Translations under genes and position numbers: made by a program
In this document: in pieces, positions 41,897 to 50,991 of the stretch
How the letters are laid out: the number at the start of each line of letters is the position of its first letter
Numbering within the stretch: the first letter of the stretch is position 1
Notes under the pieces: model-generated
What the model saw: only the letters and a program-made list of their open reading frames with translations
The model's database searches: none
Told to the model about the DNA's origin: nothing
Assembly (NCBI RefSeq): GCF_013031355.1
Contig: NZ_WPZO01000009.1
Coordinates: 62,001-126,000 of the forward strand
Direction of reading: 5' to 3'
DNA length: 64,000 bases
Source of the DNA: Ruegeria arenilitoris
Lineage (GTDB): Bacteria; Pseudomonadota; Alphaproteobacteria; Rhodobacterales; Rhodobacteraceae

Positions 41897-42490
41897 GTGG
41901 AAGCCGTGTACCTCGCAAAAAACATTATCGACGCAGCTGAAGAGGAGTTCAGGCTTCACGAGTTTGAGGGCGCACGCACGACGCGAATTGCAAAATCTGC
42001 AAATGTTTCGTCCCGCACGCTTCATAGTCACTTCCCGACGAAAGACGCACAACTCGACGAATTCGTCGAGATTAACGTCGCCGAAACGGGCGCAATCCCC
42101 AGCAAACCCTACGACCCAGCAAAGCCGCTTTGAAACCAGTTGATCGCTGCGCTGACCGATTTCTTGGATGCGGTCACGGATGACGATTACATGGGCCTGA
42201 ACCGGATCGTGATGACCGAATTCCTACGCGACGTTAAATTGACACGTCGCGTGTTTGCGCGCGCATAAATGAACAACAATCCTGTGCAAAGCATCATTTC
42301 CGGCGCTATCGAAACCGGAGACCTTCGGAAGGTTGATCCCGACTATGCAACCGCGTTGTTGACCACAGGCGCAAAGGCGGTCTTCTTCTGGCCAAAGTTT
42401 CTTGTTGGACAGGACAGCCTGGGCGACACGTCAATTGTGTTGAAAGATTGCGTCGATATGTTTCTCGTCAAATTTGGAGCACGCGATTAA
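41897..42490 (+). pseudogene. TetR-family regulator, broken by two in-frame stop codons
   Basis: A single reading frame of 197 codons carries a TetR-like protein interrupted by TGA at 42131-42133 and TAA at 42266-42268. Before the first stop lies a normal helix-turn-helix (ARTTRIAKSANVSSRTLHSH FPTK); between and after the stops the frame continues with TetR C-domain-like sequence (QLIAALTDFLDAVTDDDYMG, VDPDYATALLTTGAKAVFFW). No frameshift is needed to read through, so the decay is recent. The likely start is GTG at 41897. The N-terminal piece alone could still be made and bind DNA, but without a dimerisation domain this is doubtful. Confidence 0.8.
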
Positions 42491-42611
42491 GACGCGCGGA
42501 TCACCCAGCTTGTGCCTTACACAGCTTTAGGGGCTTGCACGCGCTTTGTGCCGCGGGCGCCGGAACAACAGGTTTTGTGGCTTTGATGACCACCCTACGC
42601 ATTCGGTGAGA

Positions 42612-43622
42612 TTACAACTCACGTGATCGCGGTGAAGTGGTCCAACCAGAACGGATATCGTTTCGGAAAGACTGGGGGAACGGAATCATTCTGTTCGCCT
42701 CTTCATCCCAAAGCCGCCACCGCAAACATTCAATGGACTCTTTGAACCCAATGGCCGCGCTGTTCCAATCCTGGGCGATTGCCGCATTACATTCCTTCAG
42801 GCGATAGCACGGGATTTTAGCGTTGTAGTGGTGAAGATCATGAAACCCGAAATTCAAGAGCACAAAGTCGACGAGAACTCCCAGTCGCAGTGAGCTTGCG
42901 CCGTTCAATGCCGCAGCATGAGCGTTTTTTTCACCCGTGTCCCGCCAATAGGTTTCCTCAAAATTGTGGCCGACATAGACAACGAAAATACCAAAACTGC
43001 CGGCAAAGACGCTTCCGAGGATCAGGGCAAAAAATGACCACCACCCTAGGAATGTGACCACCAGAAACCAGAAGCCAAGCATTGCAATGTTCTGTAGAAG
43101 CACGTCCCGGACACTGACTTTCAACGTGTTTCTCGGCCAGCGGTATTGCACGAAATAGACCAGCAGAGGCCCAAGAAGGAACAATGTGATCGGATGCCTG
43201 TAGATGCGATAAAACAGCTTTTTGGAAATGGGCGCAGCTTCGTATTCACGCCGTGTCAAAACAAAAACCTCATGGACATCCCGGTGCTTGAGGTCCCCGA
43301 GATGCAGGTGGTGCAGATTGTGATTGTACCTCAGAACGCTGTGCGCAATGCCTGAAAAAATGGACAAGCAGTTGCCGAGTAGATTGTTCAACTTGCGATC
43401 CGAAAAATAGCTGTAATGCCCACAATCATGCTGGATTGAATAAAGCCTCAGAATCCCGGAGCCAAAAAGCAACGCACCACCAAACAGTGCCAGCCAGGAT
43501 CCGGGAAAGGCGGCGGGAACGCCCAGCCCAAGCGCGACGATGACCACACTGATCGCAAGGGCTTTGCAGGCCAACCAATCGTCTGCTCGTGCAAATTCAC
43601 GCGGAACTTTGATCGAGTTCAT
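42612..43622 (-). CDS. Membrane fatty acid desaturase
   Basis: 336-aa integral membrane di-iron enzyme. Three histidine boxes are present: HDCGH at 65-69, HNLHH at 101-105 and HDLHH near 265. Membrane helices lie about 18-60 and 140-215. The variant CGH/NLHH boxes resemble the FADS_dom group that includes omega-3/omega-6 type and carotenoid/beta-ring desaturases. The methyltransferase gene lies 129 bp upstream in the same direction. Substrate unknown; membrane lipid adjustment is the simplest role. Confidence 0.85.
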   Translation of the reverse strand: MNSIKVPREFARADDWLACKALAISVVIVALGLGVPAAFPGSWLALFGGALLFGSGILRLYSIQHDCGHYSYFSDRKLNNLLGNCLSIFSGIAHSVLRYNHNLHHLHLGDLKHRDVHEVFVLTRREYEAAPISKKLFYRIYRHPITLFLLGPLLVYFVQYRWPRNTLKVSVRDVLLQNIAMLGFWFLVVTFLGWWSFFALILGSVFAGSFGIFVVYVGHNFEETYWRDTGEKNAHAAALNGASSLRLGVLVDFVLLNFGFHDLHHYNAKIPCYRLKECNAAIAQDWNSAAIGFKESIECLRWRLWDEEANRMIPFPQSFRNDIRSGWTTSPRSREL

Positions 43623-43751
43623 TCTTAATCGCTTGTCGAAATCTGCTAATTTGAAGGCACTTTGTCATCAACAGCCTGACCTTAGCAAGGGTCAGCCAGC
43701 TTATGGTCAATTGGAATCCCACCCACCTTGGCGCCATAACATCCCCGATTG

Positions 43752-44606
43752 TCACTCGGACGCGCGGCAAAACTCTAAAAACACGTAAGGCTGAAGGTTC
43801 TCGCAAGGCCCGAGGCGAAACACTTGTGTAAGGCCAAGGGTCTTTGCGGCGCGCCCAACCTTGTTGAACACTCCGATATGCTTCTGGAACACGGGATCAG
43901 TGTTGAACCGGTCGATCATCCGATCCGTTATCTCGTGACGCACACGCAATTTCAGCTGCGACCCCGACAGGTGCTGCTTGATCTGAGACAGGCGGACAAA
44001 GTTCAGGCTGTTCCAAAGGCCGTGCACCTCATAGGTGTTCTCGACCCAGTCAATGCGACGTCTGAACATTCGGCCGGTCGTTGCCTTTGAACCAACAACG
44101 GGAATGTTGAAATGCGGCTCATAGGGAAAGCCATAGTTGGGGCACAGCACCAGACACCGCCCTTTCGGTTTCAGGAACCGTGGAAGCGTATCCAGAAAGT
44201 GCCGCCAATCCGGAAGATGCTCGAGCACATTGACCAGATAGACCAAATCGTAGGCCTGTGAGGGGGCATAATCCTCGTAGGTGGACCGATGAATTCGCGT
44301 CCCCAGCCCCTGGGCATGTTGCAAAACGCCTTCCATCGTCTCGAACCCTTCGGCAAAGGGTTCGATCCCTTCCAGGTTGATATTTGGGTTCTCTTGCCCC
44401 AGCAAAGTCAACAGGATTCCGGCACCGCAGCCGATTTCAAGCGCGCGGGCACCCGACGGCAACGCCGAAATTTCAGGGGCCAGATTGTGATAATGGAACC
44501 GGGCCGCGCTGAGCCAGATGTCTTTCAGCGGAAAATCGAACCTTGCGAAATCGTCCAGAACCTCATCAATCAAAAAAGGCCTTTCTTGGCGGTTCAACGA
44601 ATGCAT
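43752..44606 (-). CDS. Class I SAM-dependent methyltransferase
   Basis: 284 aa. SAM motif I ALEIGCGAGILLTLL, motif II-like YDLVYLVNVLEHLPDW and motif III FLKPKGRCLVLCPNYGFPYE, as in UbiE/Methyltransf_11-type enzymes acting on small molecules or lipids. The ATG at 44606 is preferred because a longer frame to 44702 would overlap the divergent gene at 44647. A Tyr-rich, basic C-terminal third (RRRIDWVENTYEVHGLWNSL) suggests a glycan or lipid acceptor. The desaturase gene follows; a shared operon is possible. Confidence 0.82.
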   Translation of the reverse strand: MHSLNRQERPFLIDEVLDDFARFDFPLKDIWLSAARFHYHNLAPEISALPSGARALEIGCGAGILLTLLGQENPNINLEGIEPFAEGFETMEGVLQHAQGLGTRIHRSTYEDYAPSQAYDLVYLVNVLEHLPDWRHFLDTLPRFLKPKGRCLVLCPNYGFPYEPHFNIPVVGSKATTGRMFRRRIDWVENTYEVHGLWNSLNFVRLSQIKQHLSGSQLKLRVRHEITDRMIDRFNTDPVFQKHIGVFNKVGRAAKTLGLTQVFRLGPCENLQPYVFLEFCRASE

Positions 44607-44646
44607 ACTGACCCCGGCATGGTAAGTTTCGGAAATTGATAGAACA

Positions 44647-45414
44647 ATGTGTTGGAGTGGACCAGCTTCATATACTATCGCCGCAGTCGGGGTCGTCGCC
44701 ACCGTAAAAGCAATACGTCAGGGCGACAGCGCTTTGCTCTGGTCGCCGCTGGTATATTTCACGGCCATCGAAGTGCTGCAGGGATACTCCTACTCGGTCG
44801 AAGGCCAGTGCGCCCTGCCCCAGAACCAGGTCGCAGCCTTGCTGGCCTATATACACATCGCGTTCCAGCCGTTGTTTACCTGTATCCTTGCGCTTTACTT
44901 CATCCCCAGCGATGTGCGCCGAATAATCATGCCGGTCGTTTTGATCGTCGGGGCGCTGACCGGAGCGTATCTGTTGATACAAATCTACCCCTTCGAGTGG
45001 GCCGGTGCGTGCAGACCCGGTCGGCTGTTGTGCAGCGACCATTTGTGCGTGAAGAAGGAAAGTTGGCATATCGGCTGGCACTTACCCTTGAATGATCTGG
45101 GAGAACGGCTGCCCGCCACGATATTCGGACGACAATACGATCTGAATTTCCCAGTCTACTTTACCGTGATGTTCATACTTCCGGCCCTGTTTGGAGCTTG
45201 GAAAGTGGCGGGCTTTCAGCTGTTGGTCGGACCGACCTTGGCCTGGGCCACGGCTTCCAGCCCCACGGAAATGCCCGCGATCTGGTGCCTGTTCTCGCTG
45301 GGGATCGTGATGATAATCGTCTTCACGCCGCTGCGGGAATTCCTGTTCGTGAAGTCCTGGCCACTATGGAACGTGCTGCGCAGGGTGAACGGTAGACATA
45401 AAAGAACACTCTAG
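44647..45414 (+). CDS. DUF5765-like multi-pass membrane protein
   Basis: 255 aa, about seven hydrophobic helices. The opening MCWSGPASYTIAAVGVVATV and the segments YFTAIEVLQGYSYSVEGQC, NQVAALLAYIHIAFQPLF and FIPSDVRR match the DUF5765 pattern as recalled. A periplasmic-looking loop holds CRPGRLLCSDHLC. Function unknown. It is divergent from the methyltransferase with 40 bp between starts. Confidence 0.7.
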   Translation: MCWSGPASYTIAAVGVVATVKAIRQGDSALLWSPLVYFTAIEVLQGYSYSVEGQCALPQNQVAALLAYIHIAFQPLFTCILALYFIPSDVRRIIMPVVLIVGALTGAYLLIQIYPFEWAGACRPGRLLCSDHLCVKKESWHIGWHLPLNDLGERLPATIFGRQYDLNFPVYFTVMFILPALFGAWKVAGFQLLVGPTLAWATASSPTEMPAIWCLFSLGIVMIIVFTPLREFLFVKSWPLWNVLRRVNGRHKRTL

Positions 45415-45547
45415 GACCCGAACAACCCGTTCACCCGCGCATCACCATTTCTCCTCTCATCGCACTTGCGATCTGAAGGCGTTCAACTTTGAACATTCAG
45501 ACCCCCCTCGAGCATTTGAAAGGCGAAAACCCAAACCGACACTCGCC

Positions 45548-46276
45548 CTAAGCCGTGTCTTCCTCAGCCAGTTGGTAAAGAACCCATTCTTCTGACAGCC
45601 CCTTCAATGTCTTTGGCCCTACTTTGGAAAATTCCAGACCTGACCCAAGAACCAGGTCGCGGACAGTGCTGGACACCCAGACATGCCCGCCCGGTGTGAG
45701 GCTGAGAACACGGGCCGCAATTGCAATCGCAATCCCTGTTACGTCGTTCACAGTTCGCAGGCATTCGCCCGCGTGAACCCCGGTGCGGATCTTGAGGCCC
45801 GATTTTTTGGCCTCGGCCTGAAACTCGCGGGCACATGCGATTGCGGCGCTGGGTCTTGGGAATGCTGCCAGCAGCCCATCGCCCATCAGCTTGATAAGCG
45901 AGCCATCGTGCCTGGCAACCGTCCGGATCGCGGCTGCATCAAGACAATCCATGATGTCCCGCCATTTCGCGTCGCCAAGGCGTGCGATTATTTCGGTCGA
46001 GTTCACAACGTCAGTCATCATGATCGTGATCAGAAGACTGTCGTTTTCACTGTCGTCTGCGTTGCGCGAAATGTTCTCTTGGAAGGTCTGGTCGATCAGG
46101 TTGCCCTGATCCGACTGGGCCTTGGCAGGCCGGGTCGGGAATCTCTTTACAACCGCCGGATCGTCTCTGGTCATGTCGAGAACACCCATAGAACCAAGGT
46201 TCTTCCAGGGGCTCAGCGGTTCAGGCATTTCGGGATAATCAACAGGTTCAATAATTGAAAACGATGTGTTCAGCAT
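45548..46276 (-). CDS. Class III adenylate/guanylate cyclase domain protein
   Basis: 242 aa. An unstructured N-terminal 75 residues precede a single cyclase domain with metal Asp89 in IMMTDVVNSTEIIARLGD and Asp133 in LMGDGLLAAFPRP, then RTGVHAGECLRTVNDVTG and VWVSSTVRDLVLGSG. Both metal ligands are present, so activity is plausible. No membrane or sensor domain is attached. The ATG at 46276 has GGTGG upstream; in-frame starts at 46321 and 46339 are possible. It faces the two-component system across a 219-bp gap with a palindrome, suggesting joint control. Confidence 0.82.
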   Translation of the reverse strand: MLNTSFSIIEPVDYPEMPEPLSPWKNLGSMGVLDMTRDDPAVVKRFPTRPAKAQSDQGNLIDQTFQENISRNADDSENDSLLITIMMTDVVNSTEIIARLGDAKWRDIMDCLDAAAIRTVARHDGSLIKLMGDGLLAAFPRPSAAIACAREFQAEAKKSGLKIRTGVHAGECLRTVNDVTGIAIAIAARVLSLTPGGHVWVSSTVRDLVLGSGLEFSKVGPKTLKGLSEEWVLYQLAEEDTA

Positions 46277-46345
46277 TTGTGCACCACCAAATAAGGTATT
46301 TGCACCGCAGGCTACTTGCATATTGTCAACAAGCCGCAACGCAAA

Positions 46346-46364
46346 TGTTAATGAGATATTAACA
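46346..46364. promoter_or_regulatory. Palindrome between cyclase and two-component genes
   Basis: TGTTAAT-GAGAT-ATTAACA, perfect 7-bp arms with a 5-nt spacer, in the divergent gap. The AT-rich inverted form suggests a regulator dimer site. OmpR-type regulators more often use direct repeats, so the binder is unknown. Confidence 0.5.
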
Positions 46365-46495
46365 GCGGCTGGTTTAGCGCACGCTAGGCTTGTGCCTTAC
46401 GGGATACATATTCCAAAAAGGGGTTAGAGCACAGTGAGCCGCGACGTCCATTCATGTGAAATCGCGTATCGAAATACAGTGTCGGGGACTGGAAC

Positions 46496-47203
46496 TTGAA
46501 AAAGCTGAATGTACTGTTGGTAGAAGATGACCCGTCACTGCTTGCTTTGACGTCCGCACTTCTCAGACCTCATTTCAGTGTCCTGCAGGCCTCGAACGTG
46601 GCAGAGGCCCGCGCGGTCCTTGCCTCAAAACCTGTTGATATTGCTCTGCTCGATCTGGGTCTGCCAGACGAAGACGGGCTGGTTCTGGCCCGTTCGATGC
46701 GTGCCAAATCGGCCCATCCCCCCATCATTTTTGTGTCCTCCAGAGATAGCGCCAGCGACAAGATCAGCGGGTTGGACATTGGGGGCGACGACTACCTCAC
46801 CAAACCTTTTGATCCTGATGAGCTTTTGTCCCGCATCAACGCGGTTTTGCGGCGGACGAACGCCCATGCGTCGGCCCCGCGCCGGGAGACCCGGGTGCGC
46901 CTTGGCGAAGTGGAAATTGACCTCGACACAAGGCAAGTTTGGAACGAACGGCTGGAAACAACACCATTTACACGCGCTGAATTCGATGTGTTGATGGCGA
47001 TCGTCAATGCGAACGGGCGGGTGTTGTCCCGCGCGGTTCTGTTGGACGCGGTTGCCCTGTCGCCGGATCATGACGCCGGCGAGCGCACAATCGACGCATT
47101 GGTCGCGAAAATCCGTAAAAAGCTGTCCAGCGGACAAGATGGACCCAAGATCATCTCAACTGTCCATGGCGTCGGCTATCGGCTGGGGCTAGTGCGAAGT
47201 TGA
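46496..47203 (+). CDS. OmpR-family response regulator
   Basis: 235 aa. Receiver domain with acidic pocket VEDDPSL, phospho-acceptor Asp53 in IALLDLGLPDEDG and Lys in LTKPFDPDELLSRI. The C-terminal winged helix contains RLGEVEIDLDTRQVWN and TIDALVAKIRKKL then IISTVHGVGYRLG. The start is TTG; GGGGACTGGAA lies upstream and no in-frame ATG is close. Its stop overlaps the kinase TTG by 4 nt (TTGA), so the pair is translationally coupled. Targets unknown; the facing cyclase gene is a candidate. Confidence 0.9.
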   Translation: MKKLNVLLVEDDPSLLALTSALLRPHFSVLQASNVAEARAVLASKPVDIALLDLGLPDEDGLVLARSMRAKSAHPPIIFVSSRDSASDKISGLDIGGDDYLTKPFDPDELLSRINAVLRRTNAHASAPRRETRVRLGEVEIDLDTRQVWNERLETTPFTRAEFDVLMAIVNANGRVLSRAVLLDAVALSPDHDAGERTIDALVAKIRKKLSSGQDGPKIISTVHGVGYRLGLVRS

Positions 47204-49338
47204 AAGCCCGCGCCTACATATATGACGAACCCATCAATGCGGTCACCCAGAACTTCGTTGATAAGACCGTCGAGGGCAAATACCGCGAGTGGTATTTCGA
47301 ATCCACGCGCGGCCAATTCAGGACGGCTTTGTTGTTCGGGGCGTCCTTCTATGTCGTTTACGCCTTTCTTGAAGTCTTTGTACTGAACGGGCGATCATTC
47401 TCGGGACAGGATTTGGCTGTCTGGGGGGCCAGACTGTTCATCATCTCGTTTATCTTTGGACTTTTCTTTTTCTCTCACAAGCTTCCGGCTCGCACGCTGC
47501 CCATCATCATTTCGGTTGGTTGGACCATGATGTACCTGGCGATCTGGGCCGCGTTTGCGTTTTCGGGCGACCATGCGTCCAAAGATTTCCTGTACCGCTT
47601 TGCTTTGATCAGTTTGGCGGGAACAGTTTTTCTGCCTTTTGTGTTTTCTCACTCGGCAGCGCTGCAACTTATGCTTTTCATCCCGGTCTCCTACTATCTG
47701 GTGTTTGATAATTCCGGCAGCGGTATCGACACCTGGATCGGCCCTTCCTTTGTCCTGTGCTCGACTGTTCTGATTGGCCTTTATGCCAAGTTTTTCTCGG
47801 AAAGGACGTTGCGGGCAAACTTTGTGCAAAGCGTCTATCTTGAAAAAGCGCGCAATGACGCGGAAAAAGCAAATGAAGCAAAATCGCAGTTTCTGGCAAC
47901 CGCGAGCCATGAGCTTCGCACACCGCTGAACGGCATCGTCGGGAACATCCGGCTGATCAAGCTGATGCCGCAAGACCGCGCGTCGCTGGATCAGCGGCTG
48001 GACGAAATCGAACGCTCGAGCCTGGCGATGAGAAATCTCATCGACGACGTTCTGAACATCGCAAGGCTGGAAGAAAAGGCCGAAGATCACGAATTTCAGA
48101 CCTTCAACCTGTCCGAAATCCTTCAGGACCTTGAGGCCGTTCTGCGCCCGCTGGCCCGTTCGAAAAACCTGCAACTAATCATCCCTCAGTTCGACGATGG
48201 GGTTTACCTCAGCGGCAATAGCGGACATCTGAGGCACATCTTGCTGAACCTTCTGGGCAATGCGGTGAAATTCACCCATGAGGGCTCGGTGACCTTGTCG
48301 TTCGAGCAATCGAAACAGTCCGTTGCCTTCACGGTCAGCGACACCGGGATCGGGGTGCCCGAGGATCAGGTAGCCAGCATATTCGAACCCTTCACGCAGG
48401 CATCGAACATTGACTCCCGCAAAATAGGGGGAACCGGGCTGGGGCTTTCGATCGTGCGCGGGCTTGTGACCTCACTGGAAGGGCAAGTGTCCGTCAAAAG
48501 CAGCCTGGGTGAAGGCACGGTTTTCCGGGTGGTAGTCCCGTTCCAGGCCGCCCCGGCGCCGTCGCCCCAATCCGATGCCGCAGGACTGGCCGTTACTGTG
48601 GGCAAGCAACAGAACGTTCTGATTGTCGAAGACGATCCCACCAGCATGGAGATTCTCAAAAGCCTGTTGGAGCGGGATGGGCATGAGGTCACCGCCGCAG
48701 CCAACGGCCGTGATGCAAAAGAACTGTTCCGACCAGATGACGTTGATTGCATTCTGACAGATATCCGCCTTCCCGATACGACGGGCGTTCAACTCGCGCG
48801 CGACCTCAAAGGGATTGCCAAGGCCAAGCGCCCCGAAAAGACCATCGCGACCATCGCCGTGACAGCAAACGTGATGCCCGAAGACCTTGATGAGTATACG
48901 GCAGCAGGGTTCGACGCCGTCGTCTCCAAGCCGCTGGACGAACGTGTTCTGTACGGCGCGATCCGGGCGTCGATAGATAAACACCCCTCGGACAAGCCAT
49001 TCGTGTCCAAAGGGTCAGAAGCCACCAAGGCGCGCCTGAGCAAGTTCCTGAGTGGCGAAGAAATGGAACAGGTCTTTCTGGCCTTCAGAGACTCACTGGA
49101 AGATTGCCACACGCAGCTGAAGAAAGCGCAGAAGCAGGGGGATCGGGATCGGATCGAGTTCCTTGTACATCGAGTATCCGGCAGCGTTTCGAGCTTTGGC
49201 GAAAATGAACTTGCCAACATGGCAAAATCTGTCGAAGCACTTTTGCAGTCTGGCACTGAAAACTATGGCGCCGAGTTGAAAGAGCTGATTGATTCTTGTG
49301 GCACCGTGTTGAAGAGCCTCAAAAAACGAACGGCTTGA
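47200..49338 (+). CDS. Hybrid sensor histidine kinase with receiver and Hpt domains
   Basis: 712-aa inner-membrane sensor. Six hydrophobic segments at about 42-195 with no large periplasmic loop. A linker coiled coil (about 210-230) leads to HisKA with His237 in TASHELRTPLNG; HATPase with NLLGNAVKFTH, DTGIGVPEDQ and GTGLGLSIV; a receiver with Asp521 in CILTDIRLPDTTG; and a C-terminal Hpt with His657 in FLVHRVSGSVSSFG. This ArcB/TorS-like chain allows a His-Asp-His-Asp relay to the upstream response regulator. The membrane part resembles a 6-helix (MASE-like) sensor, signal unknown. The start is TTG. Confidence 0.9.
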   Translation: MKARAYIYDEPINAVTQNFVDKTVEGKYREWYFESTRGQFRTALLFGASFYVVYAFLEVFVLNGRSFSGQDLAVWGARLFIISFIFGLFFFSHKLPARTLPIIISVGWTMMYLAIWAAFAFSGDHASKDFLYRFALISLAGTVFLPFVFSHSAALQLMLFIPVSYYLVFDNSGSGIDTWIGPSFVLCSTVLIGLYAKFFSERTLRANFVQSVYLEKARNDAEKANEAKSQFLATASHELRTPLNGIVGNIRLIKLMPQDRASLDQRLDEIERSSLAMRNLIDDVLNIARLEEKAEDHEFQTFNLSEILQDLEAVLRPLARSKNLQLIIPQFDDGVYLSGNSGHLRHILLNLLGNAVKFTHEGSVTLSFEQSKQSVAFTVSDTGIGVPEDQVASIFEPFTQASNIDSRKIGGTGLGLSIVRGLVTSLEGQVSVKSSLGEGTVFRVVVPFQAAPAPSPQSDAAGLAVTVGKQQNVLIVEDDPTSMEILKSLLERDGHEVTAAANGRDAKELFRPDDVDCILTDIRLPDTTGVQLARDLKGIAKAKRPEKTIATIAVTANVMPEDLDEYTAAGFDAVVSKPLDERVLYGAIRASIDKHPSDKPFVSKGSEATKARLSKFLSGEEMEQVFLAFRDSLEDCHTQLKKAQKQGDRDRIEFLVHRVSGSVSSFGENELANMAKSVEALLQSGTENYGAELKELIDSCGTVLKSLKKRTA

Positions 49339-49681
49339 CCGGTTGGGTCTCGATAGTCGCCCCTTCCGGTCGGAGTTAGAGCGCGACAAGGCGCGCTCAG
49401 CCTTAGGGTCGCCACATTAGGTGTTGTATACTAAAGCGTACTACAATCGTGAGCGCGCACCTCAGAAAAGAAAATCCTCAAACTTTGCTAGTTATTGTAT
49501 ATTTTATTGACAGTTTTAGAGCCTTTTATGTGCCCTTGGAACAATAACAGGAAGCGGGGCACGAACATTAGGATGAATTCTATTCATCTCACTTCGAAAT
49601 TTTGAAATATTGAAAAAGGGCCGACCCCTGTCAGATTGCACGTGCAATCAGGCCTCTCTCAGGATGGAAAAGAGAACCCCA
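49339..49681. other. 343-bp gap before the 2OG oxygenase gene, with a palindrome
   Basis: No gene seen. It holds TTGTATAC-TAAAGC-GTACTACAA (49424-49446), an imperfect palindrome with TTGTA/TACAA ends of the kind bound by FCD-GntR regulators, then an AT-rich stretch (about 49475-49530) with TTGACA at 49507-49512. No well-spaced -10 was found for that hexamer. Confidence 0.5.
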
Positions 49682-50680
49682 ATGGCACAAGATCTCGTTG
49701 CTCAACTGGATGACAAGCTGCGTGCAAAGCGTGAATCCTTCGACAAACTCCCTGTGATCGACATCGCTCCGTTGCTGGACGGCAGCGACAAACACAAGGT
49801 AGCGAAGGAAATTCGCTGGGCACTGTCGAACGCCGGCTTCATGTATGTGAAGAACCACGGCATTGCGCAGGACTTCGTCGATCAGGTCTTCGACGTCACG
49901 CGCCGCTTTTTCGACCTGCCGCTGGAAGACAAGATGAAGCTGCATGTCAGCAACTCGGACGTGGCGCTTCGCGGCTATATCGAACCCTACGGAGAAAACA
50001 CCGACCCGACCAAGACCAAAGACCTGAAAGAGTGTTTCGACATTGGGCCCGAGCGTGAAACATTAGAGGGCCCGTTCTTCGGCCCCAATCAATGGACGGA
50101 TGCACTGCCTAAATTTCAGGAATTGATTTACGGCTATCACCAGAAGATGGTCGCGTTGTCGAAACAGTTGCTGGGCGGTATCGCCTTGAGCCTGGACCTG
50201 CCGGAAACCCACTTCGAAAGCCTGATGCAAAACCCGATCAGCATCCAACGCCTGCTGCACTACCCACCGCAAAACGGCATGATTGACGAAAAGATTATCG
50301 GTATCGGTGCACACACCGATTATGGAAACCTGACCATTCTGGCTCAGGACGACGTCGGTGGTCTTCAGGTGATGAACCGCGAAGGCAACTGGGTCGAGGG
50401 ATCTCCGATCCCCGGAACTTTCGTGATCAATATCGGAGACCTAATCCAACGTCTGACCAATGATGTCTATCTGGCCAACATGCATCGGGTCATCAACACA
50501 TCGGGTCGCGAACGCTATTCGATCCCGTTCTTCATTGATGCAGACTATGATGCGGTGTTCACGCCCCTGGACACATGTATCTCGGACGAAAATCCGCGCC
50601 GCTATGAGGGCGTCACATGCGGGGCACATAAGTTCGGACGCTTCGCGGCCAGCTACGCGCATCTGAAAGCAGCCGTCTAA
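49682..50680 (+). CDS. 2-oxoglutarate/Fe(II) oxygenase, isopenicillin N synthase-like family
   Basis: 332 aa. N-terminal DIOX_N region (LPVIDIAPLLDG, SNAGFMYVKNHGI) and a C-terminal double-stranded beta-helix. The iron triad is His211, Asp213 (IGAHTDYGNLTIL) and His268 (ANMHRVIN), and the 2OG-binding pair is Arg278/Ser280 in RYSIPFF. All catalytic residues are intact. The ATG at 49682 is chosen; ATGs at 49664 and 49610 add unconserved residues. No pathway gene is adjacent. Similar roseobacter and plant-type enzymes hydroxylate small molecules; substrate unknown. Confidence 0.88.
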   Translation: MAQDLVAQLDDKLRAKRESFDKLPVIDIAPLLDGSDKHKVAKEIRWALSNAGFMYVKNHGIAQDFVDQVFDVTRRFFDLPLEDKMKLHVSNSDVALRGYIEPYGENTDPTKTKDLKECFDIGPERETLEGPFFGPNQWTDALPKFQELIYGYHQKMVALSKQLLGGIALSLDLPETHFESLMQNPISIQRLLHYPPQNGMIDEKIIGIGAHTDYGNLTILAQDDVGGLQVMNREGNWVEGSPIPGTFVINIGDLIQRLTNDVYLANMHRVINTSGRERYSIPFFIDADYDAVFTPLDTCISDENPRRYEGVTCGAHKFGRFAASYAHLKAAV

Positions 50681-50991
50681 ACGACAGGTTTCGAACAACA
50701 GCGGTAGAGCAAAGGGGCGGAAAGGCATCGGTAACGCAGTCATCCGTTCCCTGGTCCGTTTTTCGCGAACAGACCTTGAACTGGCGGTCATCCCGACTTC
50801 CAAGCCCACAATTCGCCGAAAACTTGGGATCGTAACTTTTCGGGGACGATCCCAATCACCCACGGCCGAGGAGCTTCGCAAGGTTGCGGTGTCTGTCACG
50901 ATTGGGCTTTTTGCAAGGGCTGAGCTGGAAACAAACAATCGACGCCCTTTGAGGCATCGATTGCAAGCCATTCAACGGTGTCGCAATTAAC
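50681..50991. other. 311-bp gap between the 2OG oxygenase gene and tcuB
   Basis: No gene is called. One forward frame is open for about 95 codons ending at a TAA near 50990 but has no usable start codon near its beginning, and the translation was not recognised. It may be a worn remnant or simply high-GC chance. Confidence 0.4.

Noticed and set aside
47395..48174. 259-codon frame opposite the histidine kinase
   Set aside because: Shadow frame rich in Arg/Lys/Gln with no motif.
50704..50991. Roughly 95-codon open stretch in the gap before tcuB
   Set aside because: No plausible start codon at its beginning and translation not recognised; could be a relic but cannot be supported.
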